Shown here: piece after piece, positions 5,631-12,674 of the stretch
Position numbering within the stretch: position 1 is the first letter of the stretch
Layout: each line of letters starts with the position of its first letter
Source of the DNA: an uncultured Eubacteriales bacterium
GTDB lineage: Bacteria; Bacillota; Clostridia; Oscillospirales; Oscillospiraceae
Direction of reading: 5' to 3'
Assembly: GCA_900554855.1 (NCBI GenBank)
Contig: USIZ01000007.1
Span: 1 to 14,417, forward strand
DNA: 14,417 nt
Position numbers and translations under genes: made by a program
The notes under the pieces: model-generated
What the model was told of the DNA's origin: nothing
Seen by the model: the letters and a program-made list of their open reading frames with translations, nothing else
The model's database searches: none

Positions 5631-5799
5631 GTAGGGCGGGTGCTTGCCCCCGCCGCGGACGGCCGCCGCTTTCGTAACAGAACATCTTACAAGTGAATGA
5701 TAGTAGGGACTGTGTTTAATTACGCAGGTCGGCACATCTTCTACGGCAACACCTGCAAAGCTGCCAGCATGGCACGGCGGGGGCAAGCCCCCGCCCTAC
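5631..5799. repeat. MITE-like element with 25-bp terminal inverted repeats
   Basis: The left arm GTAGGGCGGGTGCTTGCCCC... (5631-5655) matches the reverse complement of 5775-5799 at 24 of 25 bases, around a 119-bp unique interior. The right arm is itself a palindrome (GGCGGGGGC AA GCCCCCGCC, 5776-5795). No coding frame of note. It lies between ricT and the second sigma operon, next to repeat copy D. The rest of the gap 5548-5977 holds no gene that I can see. Confidence 0.75.
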
Positions 5800-5826
5800 A
5801 TCAAACCAGGAAATCTTCCTTTTATC

Positions 5827-5936
5827 GTCATCCTGAGCGGAGCGAAGGATCTTAAAGCACCGGTCTCCGACAGGAAACATTCTGCTTGTAGTAAACCCGT
5901 GTTTTAAGATTCTTCGGCCTTCGGCTTCAGAATGAC
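5827..5936. repeat. Dispersed 110-bp repeat (copy D, inverted relative to 4061-4169)
   Basis: It starts GTCATCCTGAGCGGAGCGAAGG and ends CTTCGGCTTCAGAATGAC. Its reverse complement aligns end to end with copy C, with substitutions mainly in the centre. The pair brackets the second sigma/anti-sigma operon in opposite orientation. Confidence 0.8.
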
Positions 5937-5977
5937 AAAGCGGGAATGCAGTCACAGAAGGACAGAAATATTCCACA

Positions 5978-6015
5978 AAACCCCCGCCGAATTGTTTAAA
6001 ACTCGGCGGGGGTTT
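5978..6015 (-). terminator. Terminator of the holB-ricT operon
   Basis: A 13-bp perfect stem (AAACCCCCGCCGA at 5978-5990 with TCGGCGGGGGTTT at 6003-6015) and a 12-nt A/T-rich loop. On the minus strand it runs into TTTTG. It starts 12 bp after the ricT stop. Confidence 0.9.
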
Positions 6016-6026
6016 CTCAGTTCTGT

Positions 6027-7382
6027 TTATTCACCTGTCTTGGACGCGCCGCCGTTCTGGGGCTTGTCCCCCTGACCGGGCTGGCCGCCCGAACGCTTGC
6101 GGGGACGGTGGCGCTTGGGGCGCTGACCTTGGGGGCGGTCGCCCTTGGGCGCACCGTTCTGATAGGTACCTTCCCGTTTAGGCGCTCCGCCCTCCGTCTG
6201 GGGCTTCTGTCCCTGGATCTGGGGCTTTTCGACCGGGGCATTGGGGCGCTTGCGGGGACGGTGGCGGGGGCGGCGGGGTTTCTGACCCTGTTCCGGCTCC
6301 TCGCCCTCGGCGGCGGGGCTGACATTCTCCTTGAATTCCTTGGGCTCCGCGGACTTGGCGCTGTGTTCCGGCCGGGCAGGACGTTCGGGGCGGGCGGGGC
6401 GCTCCGCCCATGCGGGACGTTCCGACCGTTTCTGTTCCTGAGCAGCGGACGGCTGCACCGGCGCGGTCTCCGCCGCAGCGGCAGCTGTCGTCTCATTTCT
6501 CAGTCGGGGCGCCCGGGGTGCGCTCTGTTCGGGCTGCTCGGGCAGCTCATAGCCCTCGGGGCGCTTGCCCTTGCCGGAGCGAATGACCTTGATGTCAGAG
6601 GTGGAGTAGATCTGGGGATTTTCCGGGTCGTTGTCCAGCTTGACCTTCACCTTTTCCCGCAGCAGCTGGACGGCGTTCACCGTACCCACGCCATCGGGGG
6701 TCTCCACAAGGCTCTCCAGCTTCGGGGTGCGCTTCACCACGTCCTCATAGGCCTCCTGCTCATATTTCAGGCAGCACATCAGCCGTCCGCAGGCGCCGGA
6801 GATTTTGGTGGGATTGAGGGAAAGGTTCTGAGTTTTCGCCATTTTGATGGAAACCGGGTGGAAATCGCTCAAAAAGCTATTGCAGCAGTAGGGTCGTCCG
6901 CAGACGCCCAGACCGCCCAGCATTTTTGCCTCGTCCCGGACGCCGATCTGGCGCAGCTCGATGCGGGTGTGGAAGATGCCGGCCAGATCCCGCACCAGCG
7001 CCCGGAAATCGACCCGGCCCTCGGAGGTGAAGAAGAACAGGATCTTGCTGCCGTCGAAGTTATATTCCACCTCGACCAGCTTCATGTCCAGCCCGTGCTC
7101 CTGAATTTTCTGCTGGCAGATCTGGTAGGCTCTGGCCTCTTTCTCCTTGTTCTTCTCCATGGCGGCGAAGTCGGCGTCGGTGGCCATGCGCAGCACCGGA
7201 CGCAGGGGGGACACCAGCTCCATCTCGTCAATGAGCCGGTTGCCCTCGACGCACTCGCCGAACTCCACGCCCCGGCTCGTCTCGATGATGACTCGGTCTC
7301 CCACGGCGACGGTCATGCCATTTGGGTTAAAATAGTATGATTTTCCGCCATCTTTAAAGCGGACACTGATAATTTCAGTCAT
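6027..7382 (-). CDS. ricT: RicT/YaaT-family PSP1 protein with a long basic disordered tail
   Basis: In Bacillus subtilis RicT (YaaT) joins RicA and RicF in an iron-sulfur complex that steers RNase Y and mRNA maturation. The core spans about residues 1-275, the usual family length. It carries the conserved cysteines C161, C166, C167 (VCGRPYCC) and C198, C203, C204 (ACGRLMCC) that bind Fe-S clusters. The start has AAGGAG 9 nt upstream. Residues about 280-451 are an added Pro/Arg/Lys/Gln-rich tail, likely disordered. It contains two similar basic motifs, RRPRHRPRKRP (370-380) and RPKRHRPRKR (421-430), encoded partly by an exact 20-bp DNA repeat (6094-6113 and 6247-6266). The gene lies 27 bp after holB, the arrangement known from Bacillus, and ends at a strong terminator. 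The core identity is firm; tail function (RNA or RNase binding) is inference. Confidence 0.95.
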   Translation of the reverse strand: MTEIISVRFKDGGKSYYFNPNGMTVAVGDRVIIETSRGVEFGECVEGNRLIDEMELVSPLRPVLRMATDADFAAMEKNKEKEARAYQICQQKIQEHGLDMKLVEVEYNFDGSKILFFFTSEGRVDFRALVRDLAGIFHTRIELRQIGVRDEAKMLGGLGVCGRPYCCNSFLSDFHPVSIKMAKTQNLSLNPTKISGACGRLMCCLKYEQEAYEDVVKRTPKLESLVETPDGVGTVNAVQLLREKVKVKLDNDPENPQIYSTSDIKVIRSGKGKRPEGYELPEQPEQSAPRAPRLRNETTAAAAAETAPVQPSAAQEQKRSERPAWAERPARPERPARPEHSAKSAEPKEFKENVSPAAEGEEPEQGQKPRRPRHRPRKRPNAPVEKPQIQGQKPQTEGGAPKREGTYQNGAPKGDRPQGQRPKRHRPRKRSGGQPGQGDKPQNGGASKTGE

Positions 7383-7409
7383 AAAAGTGTTCTCCTTGAC
7401 ACAAACAGA

Positions 7410-8216
7410 TCAGTTGAGCCGGGCGGCAAGCCAGCCCAGCAGGTGGCCGGCGGCCACATGAAACGGCAGCATATCCTGCCCCTTGCGGACGAGCTCCGCC
7501 CAGTCCAGCAGCTGGCCGGAGCTCCGGGCGGTGGCCAGACTCCGGGCCGCCGGACTGTGAAAGCGCCCGGTGGCGGAGCCGATCACCGCGTCGTTCAGCA
7601 GCTCCTCCAGCCCGTTCAGGAAGTGCTCCTGCGTCGGGCGATCCGGCTTCGTATTTTCAAAGCGAACCAGAAAATCCGCGCGCTGAAATTCGTCGCCGCT
7701 GACCAGCAGCAGGGCAAAGGCCAGCGCCTGCGCGTCCGTCTCGTCGCCGTTGTCGTCCTCGCCGACGTGAATGGCGGCGCACCGGGAACGGATGGTCTCC
7801 AGCAGCGCCCCGGCCCGGTCGGTCATAAGCAGAAAGGCGGCGTAGGGCGGGCCCTCCTCCAGCACCTTCAGCAGGGCATTCTGGGCGTTTGGGTTCATAT
7901 TCTGGGCGTTTTCGATTAGATAGACCTTGCTTCTGGCCTCATTTGGACGGATAAAGGCATCGCTGCGCAGGTCCCGGATGGGGCCAACCTTCAGCTCGCC
8001 CCCCACGTCCTTGGCCTCCATGAAGCGCTCCACCGGGATCACGTCCGGGTGAATGCCCTCCGCCGTCTTGCGGCAGTCCCGGCACACGCCGCAGGGGCGC
8101 TGCCCCTCCGGAGCGGTGCACACCATGGCCTGAGCGATCTCCAGCGCCTTCGCGCGCCGCTTCTCCTCCGAACCGATCAGGATCGTGGCGTGAAATGGGG
8201 CTATTGCGTTGTTCAT
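7410..8216 (-). CDS. holB: DNA polymerase III clamp-loader subunit delta prime
   Basis: Delta prime is part of the clamp loader that places the beta sliding clamp on primed DNA at the replication fork. The 268-residue protein has the zinc-binding set C33-x8-C42-x2-C45-x2-C48 (PCGVCRDC). It also has NPNAQNALLKVLEEGPP, typical of the AAA+ fold, and the SRC motif in TIRSRC that contributes an arginine to the neighbouring ATP site. The expected Walker A position reads LIGSEEKRRAKA, with no GKT/S, so it probably does not bind ATP, as in some delta prime proteins. It is shorter than the usual 320-330 residues, mainly in the C-terminal collar domain. AAGGAG lies 9 nt before the ATG. It is followed by ricT. 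No clear promoter is seen in the 356-bp upstream gap. Confidence 0.93.
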   Translation of the reverse strand: MNNAIAPFHATILIGSEEKRRAKALEIAQAMVCTAPEGQRPCGVCRDCRKTAEGIHPDVIPVERFMEAKDVGGELKVGPIRDLRSDAFIRPNEARSKVYLIENAQNMNPNAQNALLKVLEEGPPYAAFLLMTDRAGALLETIRSRCAAIHVGEDDNGDETDAQALAFALLLVSGDEFQRADFLVRFENTKPDRPTQEHFLNGLEELLNDAVIGSATGRFHSPAARSLATARSSGQLLDWAELVRKGQDMLPFHVAAGHLLGWLAARLN

Positions 8217-8249
8217 TCACACCGGCTCCTTTCGGGGGGATGGGATAGG

Positions 8250-8544
8250 CTATCAAAGGCTTCCCCTCGGGGGGTGAGCCCGAAACAGGAATGCGCCAGT
8301 GGCGCATTCCCGGGCGAGTGCAGTAAACGCCGAAGGCGCTCTAAAGAAAAGGCTGGCACGGCGGAGCCGTGACTGATGAGGGGGCAGGTCTAGGAAAATC
8401 TTTGCATCGTCGCTACCTCATCCGGTTCGCTTCGCTCACCACCTTCCGGCCCTTTTGGCCTTCGGCCATTTCCCCACACCGTGGGGAATCACCCCTCAAG
8501 GGGAAGGCTTTCGAGGGTGCGGTGCAGACAAAAGGGCCGGAAGG
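8250..8544. repeat. Dispersed intergenic repeat, copy B (same family as 1737-1928)
   Basis: It shares the left block (8352-8395) and the GGTGCGGTGCAGAC tail with copy A in the same orientation, but its 66-bp core (8442-8507) is reversed relative to A. A perfect 16-bp inverted repeat, CCTTCCGGCCCTTTTG (8442-8457) and CAAAAGGGCCGGAAGG (8529-8544), flanks 71 bp. A separate perfect 10-bp hairpin (8288-8310) lies in an insert absent from copy A. It fills the gap 8217-8572 between holB and the decarboxylase. No gene is seen there. Confidence 0.8.
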
Positions 8545-8572
8545 CTTAAACTATCTGCAACATCCAGAATTT

Positions 8573-9916
8573 TCAATCCTTCACGATCATAATTACGCTA
8601 TTTTCATCATAACACAAATCATACAAATATGCACGGATTTTTTCGGTGATGACCTCGCCGGGGGCGGCGACGGGGACGCCAGGGGGATAGGGCGCAATGA
8701 CGTCGGCGGCGACACGGCCCACCGTGTCCCTGAGCCGGATCTTCTCTTTCCGGGCAAACTGAGCCCGACGGGGCGTCATGGCCTGTTCCGGAATCGGCGG
8801 GGCGGACAGCTTGGAAAGATAAGGTACCTTTCCTTTTAGTCCCAGATAGTTCAGCGCCCGCTTCAGGCGCAGGAAATCCCGCTCGGTGTCGGCGGCGGTC
8901 AGGATGCAGACGACGTGGCAGTTGTCCGCCATCTCGGGATAAATGCCGAATTTCTGCAAGTCGGCCTCCAGCTGATAGCCGTCCTCCACCTGAAAGACCA
9001 GCCGGCAGGGGTCCAGGTCCTCCCGGCGCAGGCAGGGATAGGCCCGGCGCAGGTCGGCGCACCACGCCGCCACCCGGCGGTAACTGCCCCGCCCCTCGTA
9101 CATCCAGGGCCGGAGCTTGTCCAGCGCAGCCAGCATGGCGTAGCTGGGGGATGTGGTGGAGGTCAGAGCGCTGGCGGCCTTCAGCGCCTCCAGCCGCACC
9201 CCGTTTGCGAACACAACGGCGGTCTGCCCCGGGGCCGGGAGAGTCTTGTGGGCGGAAACGGTCACGCCGTCCACATTTTTGTAGGGGTTATATCCCAGCA
9301 GGCAGTTGGACTCCCGTTCCAGCACCAGCGGCAGATGGGCCCCATGGGCCCCGTCCACCAGCAGCTTCGCCCCGTGGGCGTGGCAGATGCGCCCCAATTC
9401 GTCCAGATCCGACAGCACACCGTAATAGGTGGGACTGGTCACCACGACCGCCTTGGCGTCCGGGTGTTTTTCAAAGGTACCTTCCAGTATCTCACCGGTC
9501 AGCGGCCCGGTCACGGCATTCTCTCCGTCCCATGGCCGGGGAAGCCACACCGGCCTGAGGTCGAAGAGCGACAGCGCATGGTGGATGCTCTTGTGGCTCA
9601 CCCGGTCGAGGAGTACCGTGTCCCCGGGGCGGGTGAACAGGTTCAGCAGAGTAAATATACCCTGAGTTGAGCCGCCGGTGGCGTAAAAGGCGGCGTTCAT
9701 GCCCCAGTCCCAGGCCCACAGCCGCTGGGAGTCCTCCAGCCAGTCGTCGCCGCCGTAGAGGTTCCCCGTGGGGGGCAGCTCGGTGAAGTCCAGCGGTGCC
9801 AGGGCGTCCCACTCCTCCATGGGCATCCTGCGCCCCTTGTGGCCGGGCATACACATCCGCAGCGGCTGAGACGCCGCAAAGGCGGACAGAGAATCATAAA
9901 AATTGGTGTCAGACAT
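8573..9916 (-). CDS. PLP-dependent Orn/Lys/Arg decarboxylase-family enzyme (YaaO-like)
   Basis: A 447-residue fold-type I PLP enzyme of the Orn/Lys/Arg decarboxylase group, which makes di- or polyamines from basic amino acids. Visible: PGHKG near residue 24; phosphate-binding GGSTQG (81-86); H108 in DRVSHKS; LLVDGAHGAH, with D188 expected to contact the pyridine nitrogen; and SAHKTLPAPGQ, with K224 as the Schiff-base lysine. The last 100 residues form the small C-terminal domain. The start at 9916 is chosen over an upstream one at 9991 because AGGTGA lies 6 nt before it and the longer form would overlap the promoter. In Bacillus a homologue (yaaO) lies just upstream of tmk-darA-yaaR-holB-ricT; here holB follows directly. 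The substrate (arginine, lysine or ornithine) cannot be decided. Confidence 0.9.
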   Translation of the reverse strand: MSDTNFYDSLSAFAASQPLRMCMPGHKGRRMPMEEWDALAPLDFTELPPTGNLYGGDDWLEDSQRLWAWDWGMNAAFYATGGSTQGIFTLLNLFTRPGDTVLLDRVSHKSIHHALSLFDLRPVWLPRPWDGENAVTGPLTGEILEGTFEKHPDAKAVVVTSPTYYGVLSDLDELGRICHAHGAKLLVDGAHGAHLPLVLERESNCLLGYNPYKNVDGVTVSAHKTLPAPGQTAVVFANGVRLEALKAASALTSTTSPSYAMLAALDKLRPWMYEGRGSYRRVAAWCADLRRAYPCLRREDLDPCRLVFQVEDGYQLEADLQKFGIYPEMADNCHVVCILTAADTERDFLRLKRALNYLGLKGKVPYLSKLSAPPIPEQAMTPRRAQFARKEKIRLRDTVGRVAADVIAPYPPGVPVAAPGEVITEKIRAYLYDLCYDENSVIMIVKD

Positions 9917-9962
9917 GGTGGTCACCTCGGTTTCTGTTTGCAGGGACTTTTGAACGGCAAAA

Positions 9963-9991
9963 ATATTGTCACACTGAAATTTTGAAGTCAA
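9963..9991 (-). promoter_or_regulatory. Predicted sigma-A promoter of the decarboxylase gene
   Basis: On the minus strand, TTGACT (9991-9986), a 17-nt spacer, CAATAT (9968-9963), about 47 bp before the start codon. The surrounding DNA is AT-rich compared with the neighbouring genes. Confidence 0.6.
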
Positions 9992-10073
9992 GTTACGTCA
10001 AATTTGTCAGCCTTCCGCATTGTTTCAAAAATAAGTCAGGATTTCAGTACAGTGCAAACCTAAAACCCAGAAA

Positions 10074-10113
10074 CCGGGCAGACGGGCGTTTGAAAGTTTT
10101 CCCGTCTGCCCGG
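10074..10113 (-). terminator. Terminator of the gyrB-gyrA operon
   Basis: A 13-bp perfect stem (CCGGGCAGACGGG at 10074-10086 with CCCGTCTGCCCGG at 10101-10113) and a 14-nt loop. On the minus strand it is followed by TTTCTGGGTTTT. It lies 12 bp after the gyrA stop. Confidence 0.88.
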
Positions 10114-10124
10114 TGGGCTTTTTC

Positions 10125-12653
10125 TTATTCAGCCTCGTTCTGCTCGGCGCTTTCGCCCGCCTCGCTCTCGTCGGAGGGCTCCTCCTCATCGGGGTCGGCC
10201 ACGGCCAGGCCGATGACCTTGACGCCCTCGGCGACGGTCATGACCTTGACGCCCTGGGTGGCGCGGCTGATGACGCTGACGCCGCCGGCGCCGGTGCGGA
10301 TGATGGTGCCGTCGTCGGAGATCATCATCAGATCCTCGTTTTCGGCCACCATGGCCACCGCGGCCACATTTCCGGTCTTAGCCGTGCACTGATAGGCCTT
10401 GACGCCCTGACCGCCGCGGTTCTGGGCGGAGAATTCGTCGGGGCCGGTGCGCTTGCCATAGCCGTTTTCGGTGACGGAGAACAGCAGCTTGTCCGGCTGG
10501 ACGATCTCGCCGCCCACCAGATAGTCGCCGTCTTTAAGCTTGATACCCCGCACGCCCACGGCGTCGCGGCCCATGCATCTGACGTCGCTCTCATGGAAGC
10601 GGATGCCCATGCCGTCATGGGTGAGCAGCATGACGTCCTGCCGGCCGTCGGTAACGTCCACGCTGATGAGCTCGTCGCCCTCGTCCAGACCCAGGGCGCG
10701 GATGCCGCTCTTGCGGGCGGTGTTGATGCTCTGGAGCGTGATGCGCTTGACGGTGCCCATGCGGGTGGCCATCATCAGATAACGCTCCGGCTCCTCCAGG
10801 GAGCTGACATGGAGCATGGCGGTGACGCTCTCGCCGCTCTCCAGCGGCAGCACGTTGATGATGGGCGTGCCCTTGGCGGTGCGGCTGGCCTCCGGGACGC
10901 GATAGCCCTTGAGCCGATGCACCTTGCCGATGTTGGTGAAGAACAGGATGAAGTCGTGGGTGGAGGAGGTGAAGAGCTTCTTCACATAGTCCTCCTCCTT
11001 CAGGGTCTGGGCGTTGACGCCCTTGCCGCCGCGGCGCTGGGTGCGGTAGGCGCTGACCGGGGTGCGCTTGATGTAGCCGCCGTTGGTGAGGGTGAACACG
11101 CACTCCTCCTCCTCGATCAGATCCTCGATGTCCAGATCATCCTCCACATCCATGATCTCGGTGCGGCGCTCGTCGCCGTACTTGTCGCGGATGGCGATCA
11201 GCTCGTCCTTCAGCACGCCCTTGAGCATGGTCTCGTCGCTGAGCAGCTGGTTATAGTAGGCGATCTTCTTCTGAAGCTCGTCAAACTCGTTTTGCAGCTT
11301 CTCCTCTTCCAGACCCTGCAGGCGCTTGAGCTGCATGTCCAGAATGGCCTGCGCCTGAATGTCGTCCAGCCCGAACCGGTTCATCAGGTTCTCCTTGGCG
11401 TCGTCGTAGCTCTCACGAATAATCTTGATGACTTCGTCGATATTTGCTTCTGCAATCAGCAATCCTTCCAGCAGGTGGGCGCGCTCCTCGGCCTTGCGCT
11501 TGTCGAAGATGGTGCGGCGGGTGATGATCTCCTCCTGGAAAGCGAGGTACTCATCCAGCATATGCCGCAGGGAGAAGATCTTCGGCTGGGGATGGCCGTT
11601 GACCTCGGTCAGTGCCAGCATGGTGACGGCAAAGGAGGACTGGAGCTGGGTCTGGGCGAACAGGCGGTTGAGCACCACCTGGGGATTGGCGTCCTTCTTC
11701 AGCTCGATGACGATGCGCATACCGTTGCGGTCGGACTCGTCCCGCAGGCCGGAGATGCCCTCCAGCCGCTTGTCGCGCACCTGATCGGCGATGTTCTTGA
11801 CCAGCATCTTCTTGTTGACCTGATAGGGCAGCTCGGTGACGATGATGCGGATGCGGTCGTGGCCGTACTCCTCAAACTCGGTGCGGGCGCGGATGACGAT
11901 CTTGCCCCGGCCGGTGGCGTAGGCGGCGCGGATGCCGCTGCGGCCCATGATGATGCCCCGGGTGGGGAAGTCCGGACCCTTGACGTGCTGCATCAGATCG
12001 TTGAGGTCGGCCTCCGGGTCGTCCAGCACGCAGACGCAGGCGTCAATGACCTCGCCCAGATTGTGGGGCGGGATATTGGTGGCCATGCCGACGGCAATGC
12101 CGCTGGAACCGTTCACCAGCAGATTGGGGAATCGGCTAGGCAGAACGTGGGGCTCCTTGCGGGTCTCGTCAAAGTTGGGGTCCCAGTTGACGGTGTCCTT
12201 GTCGATGTCCCGCAGCATCTCGTTGCTCATCTTGCTGAGCCGGGCCTCGGTGTAACGGTAAGCGGCGGGTGGGTCGCCGTCGACGGAGCCGAAGTTGCCG
12301 TGGCCGTCCACCAGCAGATAGCGCATGGAGAAGTTCTGGGCCAGACGCACCATGGCATCATAGACGCTGGCGTCGCCGTGGGGATGGTACCGGCCCAGCA
12401 CGTCGCCCACGCAGGTGGCGCTCTTCTTGAAGGGCTTGTCACTGGTCAGGTTGTCCTCGTACATGGCGTACAGAATGCGCCGATGCACGGGTTTCAGGCC
12501 GTCCCGCACATCGGGCAGGGCGCGGCCCACGATGACGCTCATCGCGTATTCGATATAGCTGTCCTCCATCTCGTGGACGAGGTCAGACTGCACGATTTTC
12601 TGATCCGGGTAGCGGATCTCCTCGGGATCATAGTCCCGTCTCATTTTAGCCAT
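10125..12653 (-). CDS. gyrA: DNA gyrase subunit A
   Basis: GyrA forms the DNA-cleaving half of gyrase, which adds negative supercoils with GyrB. The 842-residue protein begins with the winged-helix domain (GRALPDVRDGLKPVHRRILY). The catalytic tyrosine is Y134 in AAYRYTEARL. A tower and coiled-coil region follows (about 360-500), then a C-terminal beta-pinwheel. The pinwheel opens with the GyrA box QRRGGKG (residues 539-545, positions 11019-11039), which marks gyrase rather than topoisomerase IV. An acidic tail (DPDEEEPSDESEAGE) ends the protein. The quinolone-determining segment reads YHPHGDASVYDAMV, with alanine (A95) where E. coli has Ser83 and the Asp87 equivalent kept (D99). The ATG has a GGGGGAG site 10 nt upstream and lies 21 bp after gyrB. 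A long antisense frame exists but is a codon-bias shadow. Confidence 0.98.
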   Translation of the reverse strand: MAKMRRDYDPEEIRYPDQKIVQSDLVHEMEDSYIEYAMSVIVGRALPDVRDGLKPVHRRILYAMYEDNLTSDKPFKKSATCVGDVLGRYHPHGDASVYDAMVRLAQNFSMRYLLVDGHGNFGSVDGDPPAAYRYTEARLSKMSNEMLRDIDKDTVNWDPNFDETRKEPHVLPSRFPNLLVNGSSGIAVGMATNIPPHNLGEVIDACVCVLDDPEADLNDLMQHVKGPDFPTRGIIMGRSGIRAAYATGRGKIVIRARTEFEEYGHDRIRIIVTELPYQVNKKMLVKNIADQVRDKRLEGISGLRDESDRNGMRIVIELKKDANPQVVLNRLFAQTQLQSSFAVTMLALTEVNGHPQPKIFSLRHMLDEYLAFQEEIITRRTIFDKRKAEERAHLLEGLLIAEANIDEVIKIIRESYDDAKENLMNRFGLDDIQAQAILDMQLKRLQGLEEEKLQNEFDELQKKIAYYNQLLSDETMLKGVLKDELIAIRDKYGDERRTEIMDVEDDLDIEDLIEEEECVFTLTNGGYIKRTPVSAYRTQRRGGKGVNAQTLKEEDYVKKLFTSSTHDFILFFTNIGKVHRLKGYRVPEASRTAKGTPIINVLPLESGESVTAMLHVSSLEEPERYLMMATRMGTVKRITLQSINTARKSGIRALGLDEGDELISVDVTDGRQDVMLLTHDGMGIRFHESDVRCMGRDAVGVRGIKLKDGDYLVGGEIVQPDKLLFSVTENGYGKRTGPDEFSAQNRGGQGVKAYQCTAKTGNVAAVAMVAENEDLMMISDDGTIIRTGAGGVSVISRATQGVKVMTVAEGVKVIGLAVADPDEEEPSDESEAGESAEQNEAE

Positions 12654-12674
12654 AATTGATCTGCTCCCCCTCTC

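Larger units (their letters stand above)
1670..9482. repeat. Seven copies of the palindromic octamer AGGTACCT
   Basis: Exact copies start at 1670, 2321, 3019, 5152, 6164, 8822 and 9475. They occur in intergenic DNA (1670) and inside genes in different codon phases: AGG-TAC-CTT at 5152, AAG-GTA-CCT at 8822, and GGT-ACC at 2321, 3019, 6164 and 9475. With about 60% GC a rough expectation is 0.2 copies in the whole window. No copy was seen in 9483-14417 or before 1670. Function unknown. Confidence 0.8.

Noticed and set aside
5493..5786. Longer N-terminus for the second sigma factor
   Set aside because: It would translate through the predicted promoter and part of the MITE-like element. ECF sigma factors do not carry such an extension, and AGGAGG sits at the shorter start.
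6108..7340. 410-codon plus-strand frame antisense to ricT
   Set aside because: Leu/Gly-rich shadow of ricT with no domain or convincing ribosome binding site.
9917..9991. 25-residue N-terminal extension of the decarboxylase
   Set aside because: It overlaps the TTGACT/CAATAT promoter and lacks a ribosome binding site. The start at 9916 has one at good spacing.
10113..12659. 848-codon open frame on the plus strand, antisense to gyrA
   Set aside because: It is the mirror of a highly biased GC-rich gene. The predicted protein is a low-complexity Leu/Gly/Ala/His/Val-rich product with no known motif, while gyrA on the other strand is certain.
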